Positions 16,255 through 23,826 of a stretch of DNA of 35,061 nt are shown piece by piece. Below the pieces are notes generated by a model, which saw only the letters and a list, made by a program, of their open reading frames with translations, ran no database searches and was not told where the DNA came from. The DNA is from Eubacteriales bacterium (GTDB lineage Bacteria > Bacillota > Clostridia > Lachnospirales > Lachnospiraceae): positions 1 to 35,061 of the forward strand of contig JAUNJF010000029.1 of NCBI GenBank assembly GCA_030533405.1. Direction: 5' to 3'. Both the position numbers and the translations under genes were made by a program. Numbering within the stretch: the stretch's first letter is position 1; every line of letters starts with the position of its first letter.

Positions 16255-16800
16255 CTATGATTTTTTCTCCAATTGCTTATACTCCAATTTGCACTCCGGA
16301 CACACCAGCTTGTCATCCAATTTATGACCACACTTACATACCCATCCGATTTGCTTTGCAGGATTTCCTACAACTAATGCAAAAGCAGGCACATCCTTTG
16401 TCACAACACTCCCTGAACCTACCATTGCATACTCACCAATTGTGTTTCCGCATACAACCGTAACATTTGCGCCCAAAGAAGCACCCTTTTTCACAAGTGT
16501 ATTCGAAACCTTCCAATCTGCGTTGAACGCTCTTGGATAAAAATCATTTGTAAAAGTCATAGACGGTCCTAAAAAAACATCATCTTCAACTTCAACTCCA
16601 TGGTACACGTTCACGTTGTTCTGCACCTTCACTCTATTACCAATCTTGACATGTGCATCAATATATACATTTTTACTGATAATACAGTTTTCTCCAATTG
16701 AACATTCTTCGCGGACCTGTGCCAAATTCCAAATCTTAGTGCCGTCTCCGATTGACGCATGTTCTGACACCTCAGCCGTTGGATGGATAAATATACTCAT
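16255..16800 (-). CDS. Left-handed beta-helix (hexapeptide) sugar N-acetyltransferase, WlbB/WbpD-like
   Basis: 181 residues made mainly of hexapeptide repeats (I/V-G-x-x-x-x), for example [23 protein letters not shown] and [15 protein letters not shown]. It closely resembles WlbB/WbpD UDP-3-amino-sugar acetyltransferases, which act as trimers with acetyl-CoA. The C-terminus carries a four-cysteine, zinc-ribbon-like cluster (CKCGHKL...CPEC) often found on this subfamily. AAGGAG lies 7 nt before ATG. It sits 11 nt after the DegT aminotransferase gene and 28 nt before the oxidoreductase, which matches an amino-sugar N-acetylation job. I cannot tell which amino group is modified. Confidence 0.88.
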   Translation of the reverse strand: MSIFIHPTAEVSEHASIGDGTKIWNLAQVREECSIGENCIISKNVYIDAHVKIGNRVKVQNNVNVYHGVEVEDDVFLGPSMTFTNDFYPRAFNADWKVSNTLVKKGASLGANVTVVCGNTIGEYAMVGSGSVVTKDVPAFALVVGNPAKQIGWVCKCGHKLDDKLVCPECKLEYKQLEKKS

Positions 16801-16811
16801 AGTTTGTCTCC

Positions 16812-18002
16812 TTACTTATAGAACGCTTTTACCGATTCAATGATGTATTCCAACTCATCATCCGTTAATTCAGGGAAAATCGGCAGACATACCGTTTGTT
16901 TTGTAATCTTTTCAGCAACCGGCAAATCGCCCTCCCGGTATCCTAAATAGGCAAAGGCTTTTTGCAAATGCAACGGCACCGGATAAAATGCCGCACTTCC
17001 AACTTCCTTCGAAGCCAAAAAGTTTCCCATCGCATCCTTATCATTACACCGGAATGCATACTGATGCCATACCGATTTCACGTTTTCAATCGTCTTTGGT
17101 ATCGTAATCTCACTACACTGACTTAATTCCGTATTATAATACTGCGCAATTTCAGTTCTTCTTTTATTAAAATCATCCAAATAATCTAATTTGATATCTA
17201 ATACTCTCGCCTGAATCGCATCTAAACGTGAATTATATGCAATCAGGTAATTATAGTACTTGTACGGATTATACAACCCATCCACTGACGCATTATTCGC
17301 AAGTTCATCCTCAATTCCTTCCAAATAAAATCTTGCCTTTGCTCCGTTTTGCGCACTACCATGCTCTCTGAGTGCACGACATATAACCGCAATTTGATCA
17401 TCATCTGTAGTAATGATACCACCATCGCCAAAAGCCCCAAGATTTTTTGTAGGGAAAAACGAAAAGCACCCTGCGGTTCCAAGAGCTCCCACCATCTTCC
17501 CATTATAAGAAGCACCAACAGCCTGGCATGCATCCTCAATCACAACCAGATTATGTTTTTTTGCGATTGAAAGTATTTTGTCCATATTTACAGGTTGTCC
17601 AAATATGTGAACCGGTAAAATAGCCTTCGTCTTCTCAGTAATCTTCTCTTCAATTTTGTCGGGATCAATATTATATGTAGCCTCATCTACATCAACAAAT
17701 ACCGGAATTGCTCCTACCATTGCAATTGTTTCAGCTGTGGCAAAAAAAGTAAACGGAGTCGTAATGACCTCATCCCCTTCTTTGATTCCAAGTGCCTTTA
17801 AGGTGAGTACTAACGCATCTGTTCCACTATTAACAGCTATCGCATGCTTTACACCAATATATTTTGCAAACTTCTCCTCAAAATCTACAACTGCCTTACC
17901 ACCAATATAAGCACCGCTTCGCATCTGTTCGCACACAGCCTTCTCCACCTGTTCCTGAAGCAGCTTGTACTGTCTAGTCAAATCCAAAATATTTACTTTC
18001 AT
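16812..18002 (-). CDS. DegT/DnrJ/EryC1/StrS-family PLP aminotransferase
   Basis: 396 residues. The PLP lysine is Lys186 in [15 protein letters not shown], and [11 protein letters not shown] (154-164) holds the PLP-interacting aspartate. It transfers an amino group, usually from glutamate, to a keto-sugar nucleotide. Presence of Lys, in contrast to His in rfbH, makes it a true aminotransferase. GGAGGT lies 8 nt before ATG. It is followed at once by a hexapeptide acetyltransferase and then an oxidoreductase, an order resembling wbpE/wbpD/wbpB gene sets for 2,3-diamino sugars, and also fdtB/fdtC for 3-acetamido-3,6-dideoxy sugars. No 3,4-ketoisomerase or UDP-GlcNAc dehydrogenase is visible, so the choice stays open. 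Confidence 0.92.
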   Translation of the reverse strand: MKVNILDLTRQYKLLQEQVEKAVCEQMRSGAYIGGKAVVDFEEKFAKYIGVKHAIAVNSGTDALVLTLKALGIKEGDEVITTPFTFFATAETIAMVGAIPVFVDVDEATYNIDPDKIEEKITEKTKAILPVHIFGQPVNMDKILSIAKKHNLVVIEDACQAVGASYNGKMVGALGTAGCFSFFPTKNLGAFGDGGIITTDDDQIAVICRALREHGSAQNGAKARFYLEGIEDELANNASVDGLYNPYKYYNYLIAYNSRLDAIQARVLDIKLDYLDDFNKRRTEIAQYYNTELSQCSEITIPKTIENVKSVWHQYAFRCNDKDAMGNFLASKEVGSAAFYPVPLHLQKAFAYLGYREGDLPVAEKITKQTVCLPIFPELTDDELEYIIESVKAFYK

Positions 18003-18008
18003 ATATAT

Positions 18009-18350
18009 TTACCTCCCTAGGCTGAATATAATTACGCCGACAACAATAATTAAATTACCTACTATTTTTTTCTTTGTCAGTTTTTCACCAAGCAACAGTT
18101 TACTAAGAACCATTATATACAAATACGTCAATGATTCAAGTACAGCACCATACTTAAACGGCATACCTCGATAGGCAATAATTGTAAGGACCATACAAAT
18201 CGCAGTTATAGCATAACCACCAATCACATATGGATTCACATACTCCTGTATTATCGATTTTTTTTCTTTTTGTGCGCTTTTTTTTAACAAAATTTGTGAA
18301 AAGGAGGATAACATCCCCGAAAAAATTGCAATACAATAATATTTAATCAT
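18009..18350 (-). CDS. SMR/EamA-like 4-TM protein, second of a tandem pair (ArnE/ArnF-like flippase subunit)
   Basis: 113 residues with four membrane segments; the C-terminal helix (IVGNLIIVVGVIIFSLG) is typical of the EmrE/ArnE/ArnF group. I use ATG at 18350, which overlaps the upstream SMR stop by 8 nt; a start at 18425 would give an unrelated hydrophilic leader inside that gene. In Gram-negative arn operons a heterodimer of two such proteins moves undecaprenyl-phosphate-aminoarabinose outward. Here the pair follows an ArnC-like glycosyltransferase, so the same job is inferred. A drug-efflux SMR pair is the alternative, unlikely in this context. Confidence 0.82.
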   Translation of the reverse strand: MIKYYCIAIFSGMLSSFSQILLKKSAQKEKKSIIQEYVNPYVIGGYAITAICMVLTIIAYRGMPFKYGAVLESLTYLYIMVLSKLLLGEKLTKKKIVGNLIIVVGVIIFSLGR

Positions 18351-18684
18351 CCGACGACACCATCCATATTCCAAAAATAATGATTGCTGCGCCCAAAATA
18401 TTTGCGAGGGAAATTGTTTCGCCAAACAAAATCACAGACCAAATCAAATTAAATATAACCACGACTCCCTTGCTTGCCATGGCAGTTACAAGAGAAAAAT
18501 GTTTCAAAACCTGCTGCCAGAAAATGGCATAAACACCTAGGCAAATAAACTCTAGTCCAAAGAACACAACAATCTTTATCAGCATTGATTGTGAGGCAGC
18601 AAATTTCGCGCATATCGTGGATGCGGAATATATTAACAGTGCAATGTACAGCAAACAATATTTTTTTATCTTTTGAACTGTCAC
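18343..18684 (-). CDS. SMR-like 4-TM protein, first of a tandem pair (ArnE/ArnF-like flippase subunit)
   Basis: 113 residues with four predicted membrane helices and the LGAAIIIFGIWMV C-terminal helix of the SMR superfamily. I prefer GTG at 18684, since AAGGAG lies 8 nt upstream; the GTG at 18693 has the Shine-Dalgarno directly against it and would overlap the preceding gene. It begins 1 nt after the ArnC/GtrB-like stop, and the next SMR gene overlaps its end by 8 nt. Three-gene coupling implies that synthesis and translocation of one lipid-linked sugar are linked. The two SMR proteins differ in sequence, as expected for an asymmetric heterodimer. Confidence 0.8.
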   Translation of the reverse strand: MTVQKIKKYCLLYIALLIYSASTICAKFAASQSMLIKIVVFFGLEFICLGVYAIFWQQVLKHFSLVTAMASKGVVVIFNLIWSVILFGETISLANILGAAIIIFGIWMVSSDD

Positions 18685-18685
18685 A

Positions 18686-19642
18686 CTATTCACTCCTTGT
18701 CCCTTTTATCGTCTCAACACTTGAAACCAAAAAAGCAGGACGTTTTCTGGCAGCATCATATGCTCTCCACAAATACTCCGCAATAATTCCCAAAGATATA
18801 TTTGTGACTCCAAATCCAAGTGCCAATACACTTACAATTGTGGAATAACCAATTGGTACAGCAGGATTCATAACTTTGTTTACTAATGTCCAAATCCCTA
18901 CTAAACATCCAAGCATAAAAAAACATACACCAATAATACTTACCAATCGAATTGGCATAAAGGAAAAAGAAACAAACGAATCAATAAACAATTTAATTTT
19001 CTTTTTCAAGGTCCACTTTGATTTACCGACCATTCGCTCATTATAATCTAGCGCAATCGTACAATTCTTATATCCAGCATCCATAATTTGAAGCATGATC
19101 GATGAATTTGATTCTATGTTTTCATTCAAAAAATCAATTATCTTACGATTAAATACAATATTACTAATTCCTCCGGAAGCATAGTTTGAAACAGCATACT
19201 TTCTCATTAATGCCGAATAGATCTTCGAAAATAATCTATTCGCAAAAGATACTTTTATAGTATTCTTTTCTATGTAGACAGCATCATAGCCTTCCTCTAT
19301 CTTCTTATATGACATGGATAAAAATTCGAGTGGCTCCTGTAAGTCACTTCCCATCCATGTACATATGTCATAGGTTGCATGTTGCACACCCGCCCTTATC
19401 GCGGCATGCGAACCATAGTTTTTTGAAAAAGTAACAATTTTCACCTTTTCTATATTTTCAAATTTATATTCTCTTACCAAATCGCTAGTATTATCTGTGG
19501 AACCATCATCTACAAAAATTATTTCCAGCGGATAATCTATTGTTTGGGCAAATTGATTCACAGTATCACAGTATTGTTTTATCCCATCAACCTCATTTAA
19601 ATATGGTACCACAATTGACATTCCCGAATGTTTTCCAGTCAT
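18686..19642 (-). CDS. ArnC/GtrB-like polyprenyl-phosphate glycosyltransferase (GT2)
   Basis: 318 residues: GT2 domain with IVVPYLNEVDG (10-20), VDDGSTDNT (44-52), the DxD-region MGSDLQEP (97-104), and the conserved ERMVGKSKWT (202-211). Two membrane segments follow at about 232-255 and 266-292. It should transfer a sugar to undecaprenyl phosphate on the inner face of the membrane. The ATG is 14 nt from GGAG, a long spacing, so initiation may be weak or coupled to the upstream formyltransferase 10 nt away. Followed directly by two SMR genes and preceded by formyltransferase, SDR and aminotransferase, it mirrors arnC in an arn-like order. The donor is inferred to be the formamido sugar nucleotide made by those genes. 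Confidence 0.9.
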   Translation of the reverse strand: MTGKHSGMSIVVPYLNEVDGIKQYCDTVNQFAQTIDYPLEIIFVDDGSTDNTSDLVREYKFENIEKVKIVTFSKNYGSHAAIRAGVQHATYDICTWMGSDLQEPLEFLSMSYKKIEEGYDAVYIEKNTIKVSFANRLFSKIYSALMRKYAVSNYASGGISNIVFNRKIIDFLNENIESNSSIMLQIMDAGYKNCTIALDYNERMVGKSKWTLKKKIKLFIDSFVSFSFMPIRLVSIIGVCFFMLGCLVGIWTLVNKVMNPAVPIGYSTIVSVLALGFGVTNISLGIIAEYLWRAYDAARKRPAFLVSSVETIKGTRSE

Positions 19643-19652
19643 AATATACTAT

Positions 19653-20579
19653 TTATCTCCTTTGTAATGATTCAAACCTCACATTAAGTGATTTAATAAT
19701 ATCTTTTATATTCTTTCTCTCTCCCTCATATTCAACCTCAGTAATTACTACTCCTTTTGAATCACCACAAACGACTAGTATTCCTTCTTCTAAAAACATA
19801 CCCATCTGACCTGGTGTACCATAATAAACATAATCAAACCTTTTTGCCTTCCATACCGTTATCTTTTTTCCATTAAAATATGTATATGCCCCAGGATAAG
19901 GTATAGATTGCGCCCTAATAAAATCATACACCTTCGTTGCTGACATATTCCAATTTATCAATCCATCCTCTTCAATTCTCTTTGCTCCATATGAAGGGTC
20001 CTCATTTTTTTGCTTGTAAGGCTTGATTTCATCTTGTAAAATCAATAAATATACCTCATCTAATACATTTAACAATTCTTTGTTAATCTTCTCAATAACA
20101 TCAGAAATATAATCATCTGATGCTATTTCAACTTCTCCCGTTGCCCATATATCTCCTTCATCCATTTTATCCGTAAAACTAAACAAAGAAAAACCCGCCT
20201 TTTTTTCTCCATTTATCATTGTCCAAACGAGTGGCGCAAAGCCTCTATATTTTGGCAGCAACGAATTGTGAACTCCTATAAAGCCCATCGGAACACTATC
20301 AATCACTTCTTGGTCGATTAAATAATACCATCCTAAAACAAAACATAAATCTGGCTTAATGTCAGAAATCACCTTATTCATCTCTCTGGCTTTTGACAAT
20401 ATAAAAATCGGAATTTTCTCTTTCTCGCAGAAAGAACAGTACTCATCATAATAACTTCTTGTATCATCTCTATCATCATATGTGATACAAGCGACTATCG
20501 ATTCACTATTCAACTGAAATAATTTTTTTAATACACTAAATCCTAACTCTTTACTTCCAATAAATGCTACTCTTTTCAT
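19653..20579 (-). CDS. Sugar N-formyltransferase-like protein (ArnA N-domain/Fmt family)
   Basis: 308 residues: a formyltransferase domain (1 to about 200) and an Fmt C-terminal-type domain (about 210-300). The motif HNSLLPKYRG places His104 and, further on, Asp140 (KMDEGD) at the same positions as the ArnA catalytic His104 and Asp140. The third catalytic residue, Asn102 in ArnA, is Gly here (IGVHNS), with an Asn shifted to 105. It should use N10-formyl-tetrahydrofolate to formylate an amino sugar, not methionyl-tRNA, because it sits between an SDR and a lipid-sugar transferase. Its ATG overlaps the SDR stop as ATGA. In ArnA these two activities are one fused protein; here they are adjacent genes. 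The Gly102 substitution leaves activity uncertain. Confidence 0.85.
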   Translation of the reverse strand: MKRVAFIGSKELGFSVLKKLFQLNSESIVACITYDDRDDTRSYYDEYCSFCEKEKIPIFILSKAREMNKVISDIKPDLCFVLGWYYLIDQEVIDSVPMGFIGVHNSLLPKYRGFAPLVWTMINGEKKAGFSLFSFTDKMDEGDIWATGEVEIASDDYISDVIEKINKELLNVLDEVYLLILQDEIKPYKQKNEDPSYGAKRIEEDGLINWNMSATKVYDFIRAQSIPYPGAYTYFNGKKITVWKAKRFDYVYYGTPGQMGMFLEEGILVVCGDSKGVVITEVEYEGERKNIKDIIKSLNVRFESLQRR

Positions 20580-21544
20580 TTGACTTTATCCTTCATATAC
20601 CAATCTAACGTCTTCTTTATTCCTTCTTCAAAGCCAACCTGTGGTTCAAATCCCAGTATTGTCTTAGCTCTCTTTGAATCTGCACATAAATTTCTCACAT
20701 CACTTGTTCTTGCAGGTCTGTGTTCCCATTCCCCTGTATAGTTCATATAATCGCATATACCCTGCAACAATGAATTGATAGAAATATCTTTGCCAGAGCC
20801 AAGATTGATAATCTTGCCTCTTGATTCTTCCTTCTCGTATGCTAATATCAATCCTCTTACAGTGTCCTCTACATAGATAAAATCACGAGTCTGCTCGCCA
20901 TCTCCCTCCACCATAGGCATTCCACCTTCTTTTATCCTTCTTGCTGTTGCAGGGATAATTGCAGCTAAAGAGCCTTCTGCATTTTGTCTAGGTCCATAAT
21001 TATTAAATGGTCTTACGATAGAGATATCAAGCCCTAATACTTTATAAAAACTATGTACCATCAAATCTGCTGCCGCTTTGCCAGCCGCATATGGAGTAGT
21101 CGGGTCAGTTGGATGATTTTCATCCATTGGAGAATACTGCGCTGTACCATACGCCTCCGAAGATGAGGTGTGAATTAATGTCTTGTATGCCCCAACTTTT
21201 AATAGCTCTAATAATGTGTTTGCAATTTCCACATTTACCATATATGCATCAAAAGGGTTAAAGAAAGAATAATTAAGAGCTATAGTCGCCATATTGAACA
21301 CTACTTCAATCTCCTCTTTCTCCATAATTGCCTGGAGCACACCAAAGTTTCTGGCATCATCTCGATATAGTACAAAGTTATCATGGGATAATGCATCTTG
21401 TATATTTTCCATTTTCCCAAGGAAGAAATTATCCACACAAACAACCTTTGCAGCTCCTCTCGCCAAAAGCCCATCACATAGATGACTGCCGATAAAGCCT
21501 GCACCACCTGTAACTAACACATTTTTTCCTATTATTGATGCCAT
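20576..21544 (-). CDS. NAD-dependent nucleotide-sugar dehydratase/decarboxylase (extended SDR)
   Basis: 322 residues with GGAGFIG near residue 14, the SSSEAYG motif and the YAAGK Tyr/Lys pair. The SSE form (not the TDE of RmlB) fits UDP-glucuronate decarboxylases, the ArnA C-domain and GDP-mannose dehydratase-like enzymes, which yield a 4-keto sugar. VRPFNNYGPRQ and GDGEQTRDFIYVED are standard for this group. AGGAG lies 8 nt before ATG. It overlaps the formyltransferase by 4 nt and follows the aminotransferase by 16 nt, consistent with keto formation, amination and formylation in one pathway. Whether it decarboxylates UDP-glucuronate or dehydrates another sugar nucleotide cannot be decided by eye. 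Confidence 0.88.
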   Translation of the reverse strand: MASIIGKNVLVTGGAGFIGSHLCDGLLARGAAKVVCVDNFFLGKMENIQDALSHDNFVLYRDDARNFGVLQAIMEKEEIEVVFNMATIALNYSFFNPFDAYMVNVEIANTLLELLKVGAYKTLIHTSSSEAYGTAQYSPMDENHPTDPTTPYAAGKAAADLMVHSFYKVLGLDISIVRPFNNYGPRQNAEGSLAAIIPATARRIKEGGMPMVEGDGEQTRDFIYVEDTVRGLILAYEKEESRGKIINLGSGKDISINSLLQGICDYMNYTGEWEHRPARTSDVRNLCADSKRAKTILGFEPQVGFEEGIKKTLDWYMKDKVK

Positions 21545-21560
21545 AATTCGCTCTCCTACT

Positions 21561-22784
21561 CTACATATTATCTATTTCTTCTCTAATCGTCTGTACAACT
21601 CTTCTCTGATCTTCATCACTCATCTGTACATAGAGTGGCAAAGTAATGGATAAATGATCACACGCATACGCATTTGGATAATCCTCCGGCGCATATCCAT
21701 ACGTATTTTTATAATATCCCAACATATGTACCGCATGTGTACCCTGCCTTGTAGCAATGCCCTTATCCTCAAGACGCTGCAACAAATTATTACGATATTC
21801 TCCGCCTTTTTTTGTATCCGCAATACCCAGCCTATCACAATTTAACATGCATACATAAGACTGATATGTATGGAAATATCCCTCCGGTACAAATGGTGTA
21901 ATAAGCTCCGGCAATGTATCCCGAATCAACTGATCGTACAATGCCGCTTTTTTTCGCTTCTCTTCAACAATATAATCTAATTTTTTTGCCTGTGCAAGTC
22001 CTACTGCACCTTGGATATCCGTCATACGATAATTATATCCGGCCTCATTAAATTCCGGGAGCAAAAATCCCTTTCCCTTGTGTCGTGCATCCGCCGAAAC
22101 TGTACTTCCGTGTGTTCTAAGTTCCTTCATCCGTTTTGCCAAACCTTCATCGTCGGTCAAAACCATGCCACCTTCCCCTGTTGTAATGGATTTTCTAGGG
22201 TGAAAGCTTACACAGGACGGATTGCCAAATGCCCCTTCATGAACACCGTCAATCATAGCCCCAAGCGCACAAGCAGCATCTTCTATTACCTGTAAATTAT
22301 ACTTCTTTGCTAATTCGTTTACTTTATGAATATTACAGCATAAACCAAATTCATGAACCGGAACAATACCCCATAAGGTATTTCCCGTCTGACTATTGAT
22401 AAGTTTACCATCTTCTTCATGATACTGCTTATCTAAAAGACTCTCTAACTCCTCAATATTAATATTGAAGGTTTCCCGATAAATATCTACAAAAACCGGA
22501 GTAGCACCGGTCTCTACAACCGCATTCGCTGTAGCAACAAAAGTAAATGCAGGTACAATTGCATCCATGCACGCTTTCAATCCTTTTGCCACCATTGCAA
22601 GATGAAGCGCTGATGTACATGATGTAGTTGCAACACCATAGGCAATTCCTTCATGCTCGGAAATTGCTTCCTCAAATTTCCCGACCATCGGTCCTTGCGC
22701 AACCCAGCCAGATGCCAAAACCTTCTCAACTTCTTTTGCTTCCTCATCCGTAAAATAGGGAATTGTAACCGGAATATTACTCAT
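21561..22784 (-). CDS. DegT/DnrJ/EryC1/StrS-family aminotransferase (ArnB/VioA-like)
   Basis: 407 residues. PLP lysine Lys198 in SFHPRKSITTGEGG; VIEDAACALGA (166-176) provides the PLP-facing Asp. An extra segment around 118-140 (after LESLLDKQ) lengthens it relative to the related protein at 16812-18002. I chose ATG at 22784: GGAGG lies 8 nt upstream and conservation begins there, whereas 22799 adds five residues over the Shine-Dalgarno. Likely reaction is amination of a 4-keto (or 3-keto) nucleotide sugar made by the neighbouring SDR (20576-21544) or oxidoreductase (22805-23785). Order aminotransferase, SDR, formyltransferase, lipid transferase, flippase pair matches an arn-type pathway. Confidence 0.9.
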   Translation of the reverse strand: MSNIPVTIPYFTDEEAKEVEKVLASGWVAQGPMVGKFEEAISEHEGIAYGVATTSCTSALHLAMVAKGLKACMDAIVPAFTFVATANAVVETGATPVFVDIYRETFNINIEELESLLDKQYHEEDGKLINSQTGNTLWGIVPVHEFGLCCNIHKVNELAKKYNLQVIEDAACALGAMIDGVHEGAFGNPSCVSFHPRKSITTGEGGMVLTDDEGLAKRMKELRTHGSTVSADARHKGKGFLLPEFNEAGYNYRMTDIQGAVGLAQAKKLDYIVEEKRKKAALYDQLIRDTLPELITPFVPEGYFHTYQSYVCMLNCDRLGIADTKKGGEYRNNLLQRLEDKGIATRQGTHAVHMLGYYKNTYGYAPEDYPNAYACDHLSITLPLYVQMSDEDQRRVVQTIREEIDNM

Positions 22785-22804
22785 TTGTTTTTCCTCCATT
22801 TATA

Positions 22805-23785
22805 TTATGAAATCATTGATTTTTGAGCCCATTCTAACACTTTCATTACACGAAGAGATGCGTCCGGACCGGAAAGAGACTGCTGCCCAGTCTGTACGCA
22901 ATTCTCAAAGAACTCTAAGCTGTTTTGCAAGGAATCCTCAAACTCGATATTCGGAATATAGATGTCACCACGTCGATTTAAGAATGCGTAATCTGCATAT
23001 TCCTTCGCCGGGATTACGTCGATTCCACAGTCATATATTTTTACCTTTTCATTGCTCATGTCGTCAAATATAACCATCTTCTTTGTTCCGGCGATTACCG
23101 TTTGACGAACCTTAAGCGGCGACACCCAGCTTGATTTTAAATGTGCAATAAAACCATCATATTTCATGGTCAAATATGTAAGCGTTTCCTGTCTGCCAAA
23201 TGGAGTTTCACCAAATGCGGACAAGCTCTTTGGCTGCATGCCTCCGGAAATCCAATCTATTACTGCCACATCATGTACTGCCAAATCCATCAATGCATTT
23301 ACATCCTTACGAATCGGTCCAAGATTTAATTTCTCTACATCAAAGTATATTAAGTCGCCTAAATCACCTGCATCATACATCTTTTTAATATACCGATAAT
23401 AAGGATTATACAGCATAATATGATCGCAATGCAAAATAACATTTTTCTCCTTTGCACGCTCCAATAATTTAATAGAACGCTCAACAGTTGTTGCTAATGG
23501 CTTCTCCATAAATACATGCTTACCCGCTGCCATAGCCTTCATGCCGATATCAAAGGTATTTTCTGTTTGCGTTGCTATAACGAATGCATCAATCTCATTA
23601 TCATCTAAGTAGTTTTCATAATTATCGCTGATTTCAACTGAATCCGGCAACTCCCGCCTTGCCTTTTTGGCACGCTCCGGCAATATTTCACACAATGCCT
23701 TAAATTCAAACTTCTTTGAAGCAACTAATTTTTTTGAGATATTGGCACCCCAATATCCATATCCAACCTGTACTACTCTTAGCAT
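22805..23785 (-). CDS. Gfo/Idh/MocA-family oxidoreductase, WlbA/WbpB-like
   Basis: 326 residues: Rossmann motif GYGYWG, VFMEKPLATT with the family lysine, and KLNLGPIRKDVNALMDLAVHD, a pattern I associate with UDP-N-acetylglucosaminuronate 3-dehydrogenases (WlbA/WbpB). ATG 23785 is preferred because AGGAGG lies 5 nt upstream and the Rossmann strand begins there; the reading from 23830 would add 15 charged residues. It precedes an aminotransferase by 20 nt. A 3-keto product for amination is plausible. Other genes needed for a diamino-uronate (acetyltransferase, aminotransferase) exist at 16255-18002, so the two sets may cooperate. Substrate is inferred, not shown. Confidence 0.87.
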   Translation of the reverse strand: MLRVVQVGYGYWGANISKKLVASKKFEFKALCEILPERAKKARRELPDSVEISDNYENYLDDNEIDAFVIATQTENTFDIGMKAMAAGKHVFMEKPLATTVERSIKLLERAKEKNVILHCDHIMLYNPYYRYIKKMYDAGDLGDLIYFDVEKLNLGPIRKDVNALMDLAVHDVAVIDWISGGMQPKSLSAFGETPFGRQETLTYLTMKYDGFIAHLKSSWVSPLKVRQTVIAGTKKMVIFDDMSNEKVKIYDCGIDVIPAKEYADYAFLNRRGDIYIPNIEFEDSLQNSLEFFENCVQTGQQSLSGPDASLRVMKVLEWAQKSMIS

Positions 23786-23826
23786 TTTGTCCTCCTGTAC
23801 ATTTGTACGTTTCCTTTCCTTATCTT

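Noticed and set aside
18009-18684. SMR drug-efflux pair
   Set aside because: Both genes are translationally linked to an ArnC/GtrB-like transferase, and context favours lipid-sugar translocation.
19653-20579. Methionyl-tRNA formyltransferase (fmt)
   Set aside because: No def, fmu or pri neighbours; it is coupled by ATGA to a sugar SDR inside a glycan locus.
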